Origin: Polaribacter pacificus
Lineage (GTDB): Bacteria > Bacteroidota > Bacteroidia > Flavobacteriales > Flavobacteriaceae
Length of the DNA: 64,000 nucleotides
Reading direction: 5' to 3'
Assembly (NCBI RefSeq): GCF_038024035.1
Contig: NZ_CP150664.1
Coordinates: forward strand, 1,240,001 to 1,304,000
The stretch's first letter is position 1. The number at the start of each line of letters is the position of its first letter. The notes beneath the pieces are model-generated. The model made no database searches, had not been told where the DNA came from, and was given only the letters and a program-made list of their open reading frames with translations. A program made the translations under genes and the position numbers. This document shows, one piece after another, positions 33,572 to 43,678 of the stretch.

Positions 33572-34335
33572 GCAAGTATACTTTTTACAAAGGGCTGAAC
33601 TCCTTGAACTCCGTTTTTTTCTAACTGTTTAATAAAAGCAGATCCGATAATTGCTCCCTGTGCGTAGCTGCAAACAGTCTGAAAAGTAGACTGGTCAGAG
33701 ATCCCAAAGCCCACAACCAGATTGCTCTGTAGTTTCATGGCTTTGATACGTTCAAAATAAGCAATCTGAGCTGTAGAAATTTCTCCTTTTGCTCCGGTAA
33801 TAGCAGCAGATGCCACCACATAAATAAATGCAGTTGTATAGCTGTCAATCTTTCGAATACGCTCTTCAGAGGTATGTGGTGTTATTAAAAAGACATTGCT
33901 AATACCATAGCTTTCAAACAATTTTTGATAGTGATTTTCATATTCAATCATCGGCAAATCTGGAAGGATAACCGTATCAATGCCACAATCTACACAAGCT
34001 TGGCAAAATTTATCCTCACCATAGGTTAATAATTGATTGAGGTAGCCCATTAATACCAAGGGCATATTATGGCTGTCTTTGATTTCTTTTAGCTGCTCAA
34101 ATACCAAATCTAAATTCATTCCATTTTGCAAGGCTATCTGACTGCTGTGCTGAATGGTTGGACCGTCTGCAAGTGGATCCGAATAAGGCAATCCCACTTC
34201 AACAAAATCAACTTTTGCCTGATGCAATTCTTTAATAATGGTCTTGGTATCCTCTAATTTTGGAAAACCTGCGGTAAAAAATATCGATAGTACTTTGGAC
34301 TTCTTATTTTGAAATATCTGCTGTATTGAATTCAT
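33568..34335 (-). CDS. trpA: Tryptophan synthase alpha subunit
   Basis: Splits indole-3-glycerol phosphate to indole and glyceraldehyde 3-phosphate; indole is channelled to TrpB. The catalytic Glu lies in FVEVGLPYSDPLADGP, the second acidic residue in DTVILPDLP, and the phosphate site in VVGFGIS. 255 aa. It is the last gene of the trp operon, 43 bases after trpB. Confidence 0.95.
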   Translation of the reverse strand: MNSIQQIFQNKKSKVLSIFFTAGFPKLEDTKTIIKELHQAKVDFVEVGLPYSDPLADGPTIQHSSQIALQNGMNLDLVFEQLKEIKDSHNMPLVLMGYLNQLLTYGEDKFCQACVDCGIDTVILPDLPMIEYENHYQKLFESYGISNVFLITPHTSEERIRKIDSYTTAFIYVVASAAITGAKGEISTAQIAYFERIKAMKLQSNLVVGFGISDQSTFQTVCSYAQGAIIGSAFIKQLEKNGVQGVQPFVKSILA

Positions 34336-34378
34336 GTGTTGTTGTCTAAACTTTATAGATGGATTTAATCTTGAAAAA

Positions 34379-35566
34379 CTAATCTTTATCTAAGTAATTA
34401 ATATAGGCTTCTAAATCTTTGTCTCCCCTTCCTGATAAATTAACCACGACCACCTGATCTGGACGCAAGTTTAACTTGGGCAAAACAGCTAAGGCATGAG
34501 CCGATTCTAGTGCTGGAATAATCCCTTCTAGTTTGGTCAACTCAAGCGCAGCAAGCATTGCTTCCTCATCGGTAGCATTGAGAAACTGAGCTCTTTTAGT
34601 TTCGTGCAAATACGCATGTAAAGGACCAACTCCTGGGTAATCCAATCCTGCAGAAATAGAATAAGGCTCTACAATTTGTCCGTATTCATTTTGCATTAAA
34701 ATGGTCTTAGAACCATGAATAACTCCCACTTCTCCCAACTGTGAAGTAGCAGCACTCTGACCAGAATTGACACCTAATCCCGCAGCTTCAACGGCAATTA
34801 ATTCTACGGCTTCATCATCTAAATAATGATAAAAAGCACCTGCAGCATTGCTCCCTCCACCTACACAGGCAATAATGGTATCTGGATTTTCTGATCCTGT
34901 TTGCTCTTTTAATTGCAGTTTCATTTCTTCTGAGATGACCGCCTGCAAACGAGCAACCATATCTGGATAAGGATGAGGCCCAACCACAGAACCAATTAAA
35001 TAATAAGTTTCTGGATGCTGAATCCAATAGCGAATTGCTTCATTGGTTGCATCTTTTAGGGTTTTACTTCCACTGGTTGCTGCCACCACTTTTGCACCGA
35101 GCATTTTCATACGAGCTACATTTGGCGCTTGACGCTTGATGTCTATCTCACCCATAAAAATTGTACAGTCTAAATTCATCAAAGCACAAACAGTTGCCGT
35201 TGCAACACCGTGTTGACCCGCTCCTGTTTCTGCAATAATTTTAGTTTTTCCTAATTTTTTAGCAATCAGAATCTGACCAATGGTATTGTTTACTTTATGC
35301 GCACCAGTATGGTTTAAATCTTCTCTTTTTAAATAGATATGGGCCTTGTATTTTTCAGACAAACGCGGAGCTAAATACAAAGGGCTCGGTCTTCCTACAT
35401 AATCCTTAAGCAAGGATTTATAGGCTGACTGAAACTCTTCTGAGTTGATGATATCTAGGTAATTATCTTCCAATTCTTTAACGTTTGGGTACAGCAACTC
35501 GGGGATAAAGGCTCCTCCAAATTGTCCGTAATACCCGTGCTCGTTGGGTTGAAATTTTGATTTCAT
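34379..35566 (-). CDS. trpB: Tryptophan synthase beta subunit
   Basis: Joins indole and serine to tryptophan with pyridoxal phosphate. The cofactor Lys is in [13 protein letters not shown], the phosphate-binding loop is [10 protein letters not shown], and the catalytic Glu is in [11 protein letters not shown]. 395 aa, type TrpB1. Its ATG overlaps the trpF stop by 4 bases. Confidence 0.96.
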   Translation of the reverse strand: MKSKFQPNEHGYYGQFGGAFIPELLYPNVKELEDNYLDIINSEEFQSAYKSLLKDYVGRPSPLYLAPRLSEKYKAHIYLKREDLNHTGAHKVNNTIGQILIAKKLGKTKIIAETGAGQHGVATATVCALMNLDCTIFMGEIDIKRQAPNVARMKMLGAKVVAATSGSKTLKDATNEAIRYWIQHPETYYLIGSVVGPHPYPDMVARLQAVISEEMKLQLKEQTGSENPDTIIACVGGGSNAAGAFYHYLDDEAVELIAVEAAGLGVNSGQSAATSQLGEVGVIHGSKTILMQNEYGQIVEPYSISAGLDYPGVGPLHAYLHETKRAQFLNATDEEAMLAALELTKLEGIIPALESAHALAVLPKLNLRPDQVVVVNLSGRGDKDLEAYINYLDKD

Positions 35567-36189
35567 AATTGTTCTTTAAATGCTTTTAACTGCTTTGTGT
35601 TTTTTAATCCCGCTGCTAACTCAAACTTGCTATTGACATCAACCGCATAGATAGGCAATTGCGTTTTTATAATATTTTTAATGGCCATGGTATCTGCCGG
35701 TCCAATTCCTCCACTTAAAAAAAAGGGTTTTAAGGAGTTGTATTGGTTTAGAACAGACCAATCAAACTGAACTCCGTTTCCGCCGCGTTCATTTCCTTTG
35801 GTATCAAATAAAAAATAATCAACCAAAGGCTCATAGGCCGTTAGTTGGTCAAAATCAAAAGTTTCTAATACGCTAAAGACTTTGATAATTTCTAGGGATA
35901 ACTTTTTAGCTGCTAACTGCTGCTTTAACTCTTGTAAATAAGCAACAGACTCATCTCCGTGTAGTTGGATTGCCTGCAAATTATAGTGCTGTATTTTATG
36001 GAGCAGCTCATCTATTTGCGCATTGACAAATACACCTACCTTGCGGATGGATTTAGGCAATTTTGGAATTGCAGCATCAAAATATCTTTTGCTTTTTTCA
36101 TAGAAAATAAAACCCAAATAATCAGGTTGCAGGCTAGCAACCTCTTGGATATTCTCTAGATATTTCATTCCGCAAACTTTGAGTTTCAT
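35563..36189 (-). CDS. trpF: Phosphoribosylanthranilate isomerase
   Basis: Isomerises phosphoribosylanthranilate to the carboxyphenylamino-deoxyribulose phosphate. The catalytic Cys is in KLKVCGMKY, the catalytic Asp in [19 protein letters not shown], and the phosphate loop is LSGGIGP. The ATG at 36189 is chosen because the conserved first strand starts there; 32 further upstream codons are open but do not look like TrpF. 208 aa. Confidence 0.93.
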   Translation of the reverse strand: MKLKVCGMKYLENIQEVASLQPDYLGFIFYEKSKRYFDAAIPKLPKSIRKVGVFVNAQIDELLHKIQHYNLQAIQLHGDESVAYLQELKQQLAAKKLSLEIIKVFSVLETFDFDQLTAYEPLVDYFLFDTKGNERGGNGVQFDWSVLNQYNSLKPFFLSGGIGPADTMAIKNIIKTQLPIYAVDVNSKFELAAGLKNTKQLKAFKEQL

Positions 36190-36247
36190 AGTTTCTATAC
36201 TTCCGCAGATACAGCGGTATTTAGTTGTTTGTATTGCTACTATCTTT

Positions 36248-37033
36248 TTATCGAATCTGACTGATAAATTCTTTACAAGCCTCACCAGGGTTTTGTGTCT
36301 TCATAAAATTCTCACCAATTAAAAATCCTTGAAAACCGTATTCTTTAAGCCCCGAAATAATTCTTGGATCAGAAATTCCGCTTTCCGATACCTTAAGACA
36401 ACTATCAGGAATTTGACTAGCTAGTTTAATAGAATTTTCTAGATCGACTTCGAAGGTTTTTAAATTTCGATTGTTGATTCCAATAATTTTATTGTCCAAC
36501 TCTATTTTATCAAGGTCCTCCTCATTGTGAACCTCATACAGAACCTCTAGCCCTAAATCTGTAGCTAGTTTTCCATAGTTCTTTAGTTGCTCTTTGCTTA
36601 GACAGGCTGCTATTAACAAGATAACATCAGCACCGATTGCTTTTGATTCCACAATTTGAAAACCATCCACAATAAAATCTTTTCGCAAAATTGGCTTGTA
36701 TTGATTTATGACTCTGGCTTCCATTAAATCTGCCATGGTTCCTCCAAAAAAAGAAGTGTCTGTTAAAATAGATTGTGCCGCCACATTTGCTTCAATATAT
36801 CCATTGGTTACTTCTTCTATGGTTGCTGTGTCATTGATAATTCCTTTGGATGGAGACTGTCTTTTAAACTCGGCAATGATCCCTGTAGACCCAACCTCTA
36901 GTAATGATTTTTTTAAAGAAAAAGTACTTCGTCCAAAAACAGGGCTCTCTACCAGTTTTTTAACAGGTACTTCTGCTTTAATCTTAGCGACTTCTTTCTT
37001 TTTAAATGCGATTATTTTATCTAAAATGGTCAT
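36248..37033 (-). CDS. trpC: Indole-3-glycerol phosphate synthase
   Basis: Closes the indole ring with loss of CO2. Key segments are IIAEFKRQSPSKG (catalytic Lys), ILRKDFIVDGFQI, LYEVHNEEDLD, IIGINNRNLKTF and VSESGI. 261 aa, monofunctional. It sits 7 bases after trpD and 58 bases before the trpF start. Confidence 0.95.
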   Translation of the reverse strand: MTILDKIIAFKKKEVAKIKAEVPVKKLVESPVFGRSTFSLKKSLLEVGSTGIIAEFKRQSPSKGIINDTATIEEVTNGYIEANVAAQSILTDTSFFGGTMADLMEARVINQYKPILRKDFIVDGFQIVESKAIGADVILLIAACLSKEQLKNYGKLATDLGLEVLYEVHNEEDLDKIELDNKIIGINNRNLKTFEVDLENSIKLASQIPDSCLKVSESGISDPRIISGLKEYGFQGFLIGENFMKTQNPGEACKEFISQIR

Positions 37034-37040
37034 ACTCGTA

Positions 37041-38027
37041 TTAATTTACTAATTTCATTAAACTCTCTTTTGCTTTCCCGTTCATCAGCGATTCTTTTGC
37101 TATTTGATAGCCTTCTTCAAAACTTGAATTTGGATCTACCGTTAACAAGGCAAAGGCAGCATTGGTAAGCACCACAGAATTTTGTGCATCCGTTCCTTTA
37201 CCTTCTAGAATCGTTTCAAATATACTTGCAGCTTCTGCTACAGAATTGCCTCCAAAAATAGCAGATTGTGCAACTCTTTGCAAACCTAAATCTTCTGGAG
37301 CGATAGCTTGTTCTCCTTTTTTACTAAACAATTTAAAGCTGCTTGTTAAAGAAATTTCATCATAGCCATCCAAGGCGTGAACGATGCTGTATCGCCCTGG
37401 CTCTTCTTGTAAAATATAATGATACAATCTGGCTACTTCTAGATTGTAAGTTCCTAAAAATTTATAGCTTGGATTGCAAGGATTTACCAAGGGTCCTAGC
37501 ATGTTAAAAAAGGTTTTTAAAGCCAAGGCTTTTCTGGTTGGGCCAACTGCTTTCATCGCTGGATGAAACTTAGGTGCGTGTAAAAAGCAAATATTTGCGC
37601 GCTCTAACTGTCTCTTTAAACTGCTTTCATCGTTTGTAAACTCATAACCAAAATGCGCCAACATATCAGAAGATCCAGATTGTGAAGACACTGAATAGTT
37701 TCCGTGTTTGGCTACTTTTTGACCAGTTCCTGCCAAAATAAAAGAAGTAAGTGTAGAGATGTTAAAGGTGTCTTTTCCATCGCCTCCCGTACCCACAACA
37801 TCTAAGGTATCAAAATCTGATAGATCAACATGTATGGCTAGCTGATTAAGCGCATCTCTAAAACCCGATAGTTCATCAACGGTAATAGGACGCATCATAA
37901 AAACCGTCATAAATGAGGCAAGGTGTGCATCATTGTACTGCTCGTTTGCAATATTGATTAGAATCTCCTTAGCCTGGGCTCTGGTTAGTTTTTGATGTTG
38001 ATACAATGCATTTAATATTGCTTTCAT
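37041..38027 (-). CDS. trpD: Anthranilate phosphoribosyltransferase
   Basis: Transfers phosphoribose from PRPP to anthranilate. The hallmarks are DVVGTGGDGKDTFNIST (PRPP site), VAKHGNYSVSSQSGSSD and the GPLVNP segment. 328 aa, separate from TrpG. Its ATG overlaps the trpG stop by 4 bases. Confidence 0.95.
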   Translation of the reverse strand: MKAILNALYQHQKLTRAQAKEILINIANEQYNDAHLASFMTVFMMRPITVDELSGFRDALNQLAIHVDLSDFDTLDVVGTGGDGKDTFNISTLTSFILAGTGQKVAKHGNYSVSSQSGSSDMLAHFGYEFTNDESSLKRQLERANICFLHAPKFHPAMKAVGPTRKALALKTFFNMLGPLVNPCNPSYKFLGTYNLEVARLYHYILQEEPGRYSIVHALDGYDEISLTSSFKLFSKKGEQAIAPEDLGLQRVAQSAIFGGNSVAEAASIFETILEGKGTDAQNSVVLTNAAFALLTVDPNSSFEEGYQIAKESLMNGKAKESLMKLVN

Positions 38028-38602
38028 GATCTTGCGGCTTCTATAAAGTTTTTAACTAGTTGCTCTCCAACTTCTGTTAGGATGGACTCTGGATGAAACT
38101 GTACCGCACTAATCATATATTCTTTGTGTTGAATAGCTTGGATCTCTCCGTCTTCATCAATAGCGGTGATGGTTAATTCTTCTGGAAAATTTTCTTTGGA
38201 TGCGATCCACGAGTGGTACCTTGCGGCATCAAACTTTGCTGGAATTCCTTTAAAAATCACTGCAGATGGATCAAGAACTTCCATCTCTGTTGCAACGCCA
38301 TGAAATACATCGTTTAAATTAAAAAGCTGTCCTCCAAAGACCTCCGTAATTGCCTGAAGCCCTAGACATACCCCAAATATTGGCTTTTTGCCGGCATAGG
38401 TTTTTATAACTTCTTTTAAAATACCCGCTTCATCTGGAATACCAGGACCTGGAGAGAGCATAATCAAATCAAAGTCACCGACCTCTTCTATTGAAATTTC
38501 ATCATTTCTATAAACAGAAGGATAGTTTCCTGTAATGGTCTCTACCATATGCACCAAATTATAGGTAAACGAATCGTAATTGTCTAAAATTAGTATTTTC
38601 AT
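38024..38602 (-). CDS. trpG: Anthranilate synthase glutamine amidotransferase subunit
   Basis: Supplies ammonia from glutamine to TrpE. Class I amidotransferase triad: Cys in IFGVCLGLQAI, His and Glu in SAVQFHPESIL; the oxyanion region is LSPGPGIPDEAG. 192 aa. It could also serve 4-amino-4-deoxychorismate synthase, but its place directly behind trpE supports TrpG. Confidence 0.93.
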   Translation of the reverse strand: MKILILDNYDSFTYNLVHMVETITGNYPSVYRNDEISIEEVGDFDLIMLSPGPGIPDEAGILKEVIKTYAGKKPIFGVCLGLQAITEVFGGQLFNLNDVFHGVATEMEVLDPSAVIFKGIPAKFDAARYHSWIASKENFPEELTITAIDEDGEIQAIQHKEYMISAVQFHPESILTEVGEQLVKNFIEAARS

Positions 38603-38615
38603 TTCTCTGCGTTTT

Positions 38616-40001
38616 TTAAATTTTTTCTGCTAACAACAAAGCGTTCTTCAATGCTGCTAATTTATTATTTACTTCTTGTAATTCTTTTTCTTCATCAGAA
38701 TGAATGACAATTCCTGCACCAGCTTGAGAATACAACACGTTGTTTTTACTTACAAAAGAGCGTATGGCAATGGCCAAATTAACCGAGCCATCCAAGCCGA
38801 TAATCCCAACAGCACCTCCGTAAAATCCACGTGATTGATTCTCGTATTTATCTATGAGTTCCATGGCTTTGTATTTAGGTGCTCCACTTAAGGTTCCTGC
38901 CGGAAAAGTATCACCAACGATTTCTATTGGATTGCCCTTAATACTACCCTGTACAGTAGAAACCAAATGAATAACATGACTAAAAAACTGCACTTCTTTA
39001 AACACCTCTACAGTCACATTATCTGCGTGTTTGCTTAAATCATTTCTGGCCAAATCTACCAACATAACATGCTCTGCGGTTTCTTTTTTATCAGCTGCCA
39101 AACTCTTGCCCAACTGAATGTCTTTTGCCATATCACCTGTTCTTCTAAAAGTTCCAGCAATTGGATTGATGATGGCCTTTCCTCCATTAATTTTTATTTG
39201 GGCCTCTGGCGATGAGCCCATCAATTTAAAAGAACCATAATCAAAGTAAAACAGATAAGGTGAAGGGTTAATAGATCGCAATGCACGATACACATTAAAC
39301 TCATCTCCCTTAAAGGTTTGTTGAAATTGACGAGACAATACCAATTGAAATACATCACCTCGTTTGCAATGCGCTTTGGCTTTTTGAACGTATTCTTTAA
39401 AATCAGCATCCGTACAATTGGACGTTTCAGAACCAACAATCTCAAATTTCTGGGTATTAAAGACCTGAGCATCTATGATGGCTTGAATCTCTGACATTTG
39501 TGATGCCTCTCCTTTTTCTAAGTTTTCTATCAGGGTCATTTCATCGTTAAAATGATTTATAGCAATGATATAACGATAAAAACTATACTGCATTAACGGA
39601 ATCTTTGAAGGCGCGTCTTTGGCATGTATCTCAATGTTTTCAAAATACTGCACCGAATCATAAGTGGTGTAGCCATACAAACCATTAAACGATTTTAAGT
39701 GAGGCTCACAGTGTAAGTCTATGGTCTGACTAAAGGCGTCAAAAAGTTCATAAAAGTTATTGTCTATAGGAGTTTCTTTTTCTACAACACCTTTATAAAA
39801 TGTGGTAAAAGTATTGTTCTCTACCTTCATTCCAGTTAAGGGCTCTATACAAATAAAAGAATAGCTCTCTTCTTTGCTATGATAATCAGAACTCTCTAAG
39901 AGTAGTGTATTTGCATAACGATCTCGAAAACGCAAATACAAGCCCACGGGCGTTAATGTATCAGATATTTGTTGCTTACTAAGCGTTTTAAACTGCTTCA
40001 T
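38616..40001 (-). CDS. trpE: Anthranilate synthase component I
   Basis: Makes anthranilate from chorismate. The catalytic part has LMGSSPEAQIKINGG, NPIAGTFRRTGD, MLVDLARNDLSKHA and PAGTLSGAPKYKAM. Near the N-terminus, LLESSDYHSKEESYSFI contains the LLES element that in other TrpE proteins binds tryptophan for feedback inhibition, so enzyme-level control is expected on top of attenuation. The ATG at 40001 is chosen, giving 461 aa. It is the first structural gene of the operon. Confidence 0.95.
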   Translation of the reverse strand: MKQFKTLSKQQISDTLTPVGLYLRFRDRYANTLLLESSDYHSKEESYSFICIEPLTGMKVENNTFTTFYKGVVEKETPIDNNFYELFDAFSQTIDLHCEPHLKSFNGLYGYTTYDSVQYFENIEIHAKDAPSKIPLMQYSFYRYIIAINHFNDEMTLIENLEKGEASQMSEIQAIIDAQVFNTQKFEIVGSETSNCTDADFKEYVQKAKAHCKRGDVFQLVLSRQFQQTFKGDEFNVYRALRSINPSPYLFYFDYGSFKLMGSSPEAQIKINGGKAIINPIAGTFRRTGDMAKDIQLGKSLAADKKETAEHVMLVDLARNDLSKHADNVTVEVFKEVQFFSHVIHLVSTVQGSIKGNPIEIVGDTFPAGTLSGAPKYKAMELIDKYENQSRGFYGGAVGIIGLDGSVNLAIAIRSFVSKNNVLYSQAGAGIVIHSDEEKELQEVNNKLAALKNALLLAEKI

Positions 40002-40030
40002 TGGTTCTAGTTTACTGAGTTTTAAACACA

Positions 40031-40060
40031 AAAAAGGCTTATCGTGAGATAAGCCTTTTT
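40031..40060 (-). terminator. Attenuator terminator of the trp operon
   Basis: A perfect 13-bp stem AAAAAGGCTTATC / GATAAGCCTTTTT with a 4-base loop, between the leader peptide and trpE. Its position inside the leader, before the first structural gene, marks it as an attenuator. Confidence 0.88.
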
Positions 40061-40089
40061 TATATAAATTATAGATATAGGGATCTTGC

Positions 40090-40143
40090 TCACTTATTTT
40101 GTTTAAGAGAGTTCCACCACCAAATATTTTGTTGTTTCATCAT
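40090..40143 (-). CDS. trpL: trp leader peptide with three consecutive Trp codons
   Basis: On the minus strand two adjacent ATGs (40143 and 40140) open a 17-codon frame reading MMKQQNIWWWNSLKQNK and ending TGA at 40090. Three tandem TGG codons are the expected Trp sensor: with scarce charged tRNA-Trp a ribosome would stall there and prevent the terminator at 40031-40060. The start lies only about 8 bases after the -7 promoter element, so the leader mRNA probably begins almost at the ATG. The frame is far too short for an ordinary gene caller. Confidence 0.88.
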   Translation of the reverse strand: MMKQQNIWWWNSLKQNK

Positions 40144-40150
40144 TGAGGGA

Positions 40151-40181
40151 CAAATGTAAGATACATTTTTATAAAAGCAAA
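40151..40181 (-). promoter_or_regulatory. Promoter of the trp operon
   Basis: On the minus strand: TTTG (40181-40178), a 19-base spacer, TACATTTG (40158-40151). Both boxes match the Bacteroidota consensus exactly. Confidence 0.82.
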
Positions 40182-40381
40182 TTTTTAGTCTTTCTTTTTT
40201 TTACAAACTTACTATTTGTAAATAAAGCTGTAAAATAAAGAGCTTTTAATTACTAATACAATCAAATACTGATTTTTTAGTTAAAATAATTAATCAATAC
40301 ACAATAACTAATTGTCAAAATCAATCATTTACTCTTGATTTGCATATCAATTACAACATTAATATTAAAATTTATAAAACA

Positions 40382-42046
40382 ATGTGTGGAATCGTATGCG
40401 CCTTTGATTTAAAACAAGAATCAACACTTTTAAGACCTCAGCTGTTAGAAATGGCTAAAACCATTAGACATCGAGGTCCGGATTGGAGTGGTATTTACAG
40501 TGATGAGAAAGCTATTTTAGCTCATGAAAGATTAGCAATCGTAGATCCAGCCTCTGGAAAACAACCCATTTTGAGCAAAGACAAAAAACTGGTCTTGGCT
40601 GCCAATGGTGAAATCTACAATCATCGTCAACTAAAAGAACAGCTTAAAGAGCGTTACGCTTTTGAAACTCAATCAGACTGCGAAGTTATTTTAGCACTCT
40701 ACAAAGAGAAAGGCACTGATTTCTTAGATGAGCTTAACGGTATTTTTGGTTTTGCGCTCTACGATGTAGAAAATGACAGTTATTTTATTGCCAGAGATCA
40801 TATGGGAATTATACCACTTTATATGGGTTGGGATGAAAACGGTACTTTTTATGTTGCTTCTGAGCTAAAAGCCTTAGAAGGGGTCTGTAAAAAAATTGAA
40901 CTGTTTCCTCCAGGTCACTACTTATCAAGTGTTGATGGCATCATTAAAAAATGGTATCAAAGAGACTGGATGGACTATGAAGCTGTCAAAGAAAACCAAA
41001 GCGCTATTGACCAAATTAGAACCGCTTTAGAAGCGGCTGTTCACAGACAATTAATGAGTGATGTTCCTTATGGTGTATTGCTTTCTGGGGGTCTTGACTC
41101 TTCGATAACCTCTGCCCTTGCAAAACAATTTTCAGAAAAAAGAATTGAATCAGATGACACTCAAAAAGCATGGTGGCCACAACTGCACTCATTTGCTGTA
41201 GGCTTAGAAGGATCACCTGATTTAATTGCAGCTCAAAAAGTTGCAGACCATATTAAAACAATACATCATGAAATAAAGTTTACCATCCAAGAAGGTCTGG
41301 ATGCCATAAAAGATGTAATCTATCATTTAGAAACCTATGACATTACCACCATCAGAGCTGCAACACCCATGTATTTAATGGCTCGAGTGATCAAATCTAT
41401 GGGGGTAAAAATGGTTTTATCTGGAGAAGGAGCAGATGAACTCTTTGGAGGCTATTTGTATTTCCACAAAGCGCCCAATGCCGAAGAGTTTCACAAAGAA
41501 ACCGTTCAAAAATTAGACAAGCTTCACATGTACGATTGTCTTAGAGCAAATAAAAGTTTAGCTGCTTGGGGTATAGAAGGAAGAGTTCCATTTTTAGACA
41601 AAGAGTTTATGGATGTTGCTATGCGAATTAACCCTCAGGATAAAATGATTGGCAAAGAACGTATGGAAAAATGGGTACTGAGAAAAGCTTTTGAAGACCT
41701 GCTACCTTCTAGTGTGGTTTGGAGACAAAAAGAGCAATTTTCTGACGGAGTTGGTTATAGCTGGATCGATAGTTTAAAAGAGATGGTCGCTACACTCATC
41801 AGTGATGAGCAACTTGCCAATGCCAGTTTTAAGTTTCCATACCAAACACCAAGCACCAAAGAAGAGTACTACTACCGAAGTATTTTTAGTGAGCATTTTC
41901 CGAGTGATACAGCAGCGAAATCTGTACCTCAAGAACCAAGTATAGCTTGTAGTACTAGAACTGCTTTGGCTTGGGATGAAAGTTTTAAAAACCAAAATGA
42001 GCCCTCAGGTCGTGCCATAAAAACCGTTCACGATGCTGCTTATTAA
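40382..42046 (+). CDS. asnB: Asparagine synthetase B (glutamine-hydrolysing)
   Basis: Makes asparagine from aspartate, glutamine and ATP. The glutaminase domain starts with the Cys nucleophile right after Met (MCGIVCAFDL), so the ATG at 40382 is the only sensible start although the frame stays open 14 codons upstream. The synthetase domain has the pyrophosphate loop LLSGGLDSSI and MVLSGEGADELFGGY. 554 aa, close to the E. coli AsnB type. A near-consensus -7 (TACTCTTG) lies at 40330-40337. The intergenic region shared with trp (40182-40329) is very AT-rich, and I see no further clear site in it. Confidence 0.95.
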   Translation: MCGIVCAFDLKQESTLLRPQLLEMAKTIRHRGPDWSGIYSDEKAILAHERLAIVDPASGKQPILSKDKKLVLAANGEIYNHRQLKEQLKERYAFETQSDCEVILALYKEKGTDFLDELNGIFGFALYDVENDSYFIARDHMGIIPLYMGWDENGTFYVASELKALEGVCKKIELFPPGHYLSSVDGIIKKWYQRDWMDYEAVKENQSAIDQIRTALEAAVHRQLMSDVPYGVLLSGGLDSSITSALAKQFSEKRIESDDTQKAWWPQLHSFAVGLEGSPDLIAAQKVADHIKTIHHEIKFTIQEGLDAIKDVIYHLETYDITTIRAATPMYLMARVIKSMGVKMVLSGEGADELFGGYLYFHKAPNAEEFHKETVQKLDKLHMYDCLRANKSLAAWGIEGRVPFLDKEFMDVAMRINPQDKMIGKERMEKWVLRKAFEDLLPSSVVWRQKEQFSDGVGYSWIDSLKEMVATLISDEQLANASFKFPYQTPSTKEEYYYRSIFSEHFPSDTAAKSVPQEPSIACSTRTALAWDESFKNQNEPSGRAIKTVHDAAY

Positions 42047-42140
42047 ATAAAACCCATATCAAAATTTGAATGTTTTTCTTGTTGTGTAATTTTTTTTAAA
42101 AAAAGTTGAGATATTATTTTTATTTAGATTCATTCTACAT

Positions 42141-42148
42141 TACTTTTG
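42141..42148 (+). promoter_or_regulatory. -7 promoter element of the ankyrin/DUF2271/PepSY operon
   Basis: TACTTTTG, an exact TAnnTTTG match, 25 bases before the ATG at 42174. No convincing -33 TTG at the right spacing. Confidence 0.5.
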
Positions 42149-42173
42149 TGCCCGAATCTAATAAAACACAACA

Positions 42174-43670
42174 ATGAAAAACGTCATTTTGATACTTCTT
42201 ATGCTTGTTTTAACCACAGCAGCGCAAGCACAAGGAAAGAGCAACATCTTTCAGGACAGAAATTTTTGGGCCTCTAAACCAAGTATAGCAAGTATTGAGC
42301 AGAAAATTGCAGAAGGGAATGACCCTACAGAATTAACCAGTTCTGGATTTGATCCAGTAACCAGTGCCATTTTTGCAAATGCAGATTTAAAGACCTTAAA
42401 GTACCTACTTGCTAAAAAAGGAAATCCAATTAATAAGCTTACCCATGACGGGAGAACCTATTTATTTTGGGCAGCTTCTAGAGGAAACTTGCCTTTAATG
42501 AAATACCTTTTAGCCAATGGGGCAAAAACAGACATCTTAGATGATAAAGGAAGCTCTGTATTAATGTTTGCTGCCGCAGCAGGACAACTAGACACCAAAG
42601 TGTATGATTTATTATCAGAACATGGTTTTGTCATTGCCAATGAAAAGAACAAAAGTGGTGCAAGCCCGTTGTTGGTGCTTATACCAAAACTTAAAGACTT
42701 TAGCTTGGTTTCTTATTTTGAATCAAAAGGACTAAGCCTATCTGATACCGATACCGATGGAAATGGTGCTTTTAATTATACGGCAAGAACTGGTAATATT
42801 GAGATGCTTAAAAAATTAATTGCCAAAGGTGTCGATTACAATAGCCGAAACAAAAAGAATGGAAACGCAATGATTTTTGCAAGTCAAGGTGTTAGAAATG
42901 GCACTAATGGATTGGAATTGTTTCAATTTTTAGAAAAGTTAGGGATCAAACCAAATATAACAACCACAGAAGGAGTTAATCCTTTACATGCTATTGCTTC
43001 TCGCTCAAATGATAAGAAATTGATTGCTTATTTTCTAGAAAAAGGGGTTAGTATTAACCAACAAGACAAAGAAGGAAACACGCCTTTTATGAATGCGGCA
43101 AGCAGAAATAACCTTTCGATTATTAGTTATTTAATGCCTCGTGTAAAAGACATCAATTTACAAAATAAAGATGGAGAAACAGCACTTTCTAAAGCTGTTA
43201 GAAGCAATTCTCCTGCTGTGATCAACTATCTGTTGAGTAATAAGGCAGATGCTAGTATCAAAGACAAAAAAGGCAATAGCTTAGTATATAATCTGGTGCA
43301 TTCTTATAACAGAAACAAACCAGAAGAATTTAGTCAAAAAGCGGACATCTTAAAAAAACAAGGGCTAAAATTTAACCAAGTTCAGGCAAAAAACAACAGT
43401 CTGTACCATATCGCAATAGAAAAATCAGACATTGCCTTGTTAAAACTTTTAAAGCCTTACCAAATAGACATCAATGCTACAAACGATGATGGATTAACAG
43501 TATTGCACATTGCTGCAATGAAAGCAAAAGACACTAAGATTTTAAAGTATTTATTACAAGAAGGCGCTAATAAGCAGATTACAACCAGCTTTGAAGAAAC
43601 TGCCTATGATTTTGCTTCTGAAAATGAGATTTTGAAAAAAAATAATACAGCTCTTAATTTCTTAAAATAA
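42174..43670 (+). CDS. Exported ankyrin-repeat protein
   Basis: A 498 aa protein with a signal peptide (ending QAQGK) and a series of ankyrin repeats, recognisable by units such as DGRTYLFWAASRGNLPLMKY, EGNTPFMNAASRNNLSIISY and DGLTVLHIAAMKAKDTKILK. Such repeats bind proteins; here they lie in the periplasm. It is the first gene of a three-gene operon (8 and 10 bases apart) with a DUF2271 protein and a PepSY-type reductase, and may hold that redox module or its partner receptor together. No catalytic motif. Confidence 0.82.
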   Translation: MKNVILILLMLVLTTAAQAQGKSNIFQDRNFWASKPSIASIEQKIAEGNDPTELTSSGFDPVTSAIFANADLKTLKYLLAKKGNPINKLTHDGRTYLFWAASRGNLPLMKYLLANGAKTDILDDKGSSVLMFAAAAGQLDTKVYDLLSEHGFVIANEKNKSGASPLLVLIPKLKDFSLVSYFESKGLSLSDTDTDGNGAFNYTARTGNIEMLKKLIAKGVDYNSRNKKNGNAMIFASQGVRNGTNGLELFQFLEKLGIKPNITTTEGVNPLHAIASRSNDKKLIAYFLEKGVSINQQDKEGNTPFMNAASRNNLSIISYLMPRVKDINLQNKDGETALSKAVRSNSPAVINYLLSNKADASIKDKKGNSLVYNLVHSYNRNKPEEFSQKADILKKQGLKFNQVQAKNNSLYHIAIEKSDIALLKLLKPYQIDINATNDDGLTVLHIAAMKAKDTKILKYLLQEGANKQITTSFEETAYDFASENEILKKNNTALNFLK

Positions 43671-43678
43671 CAATAGAC

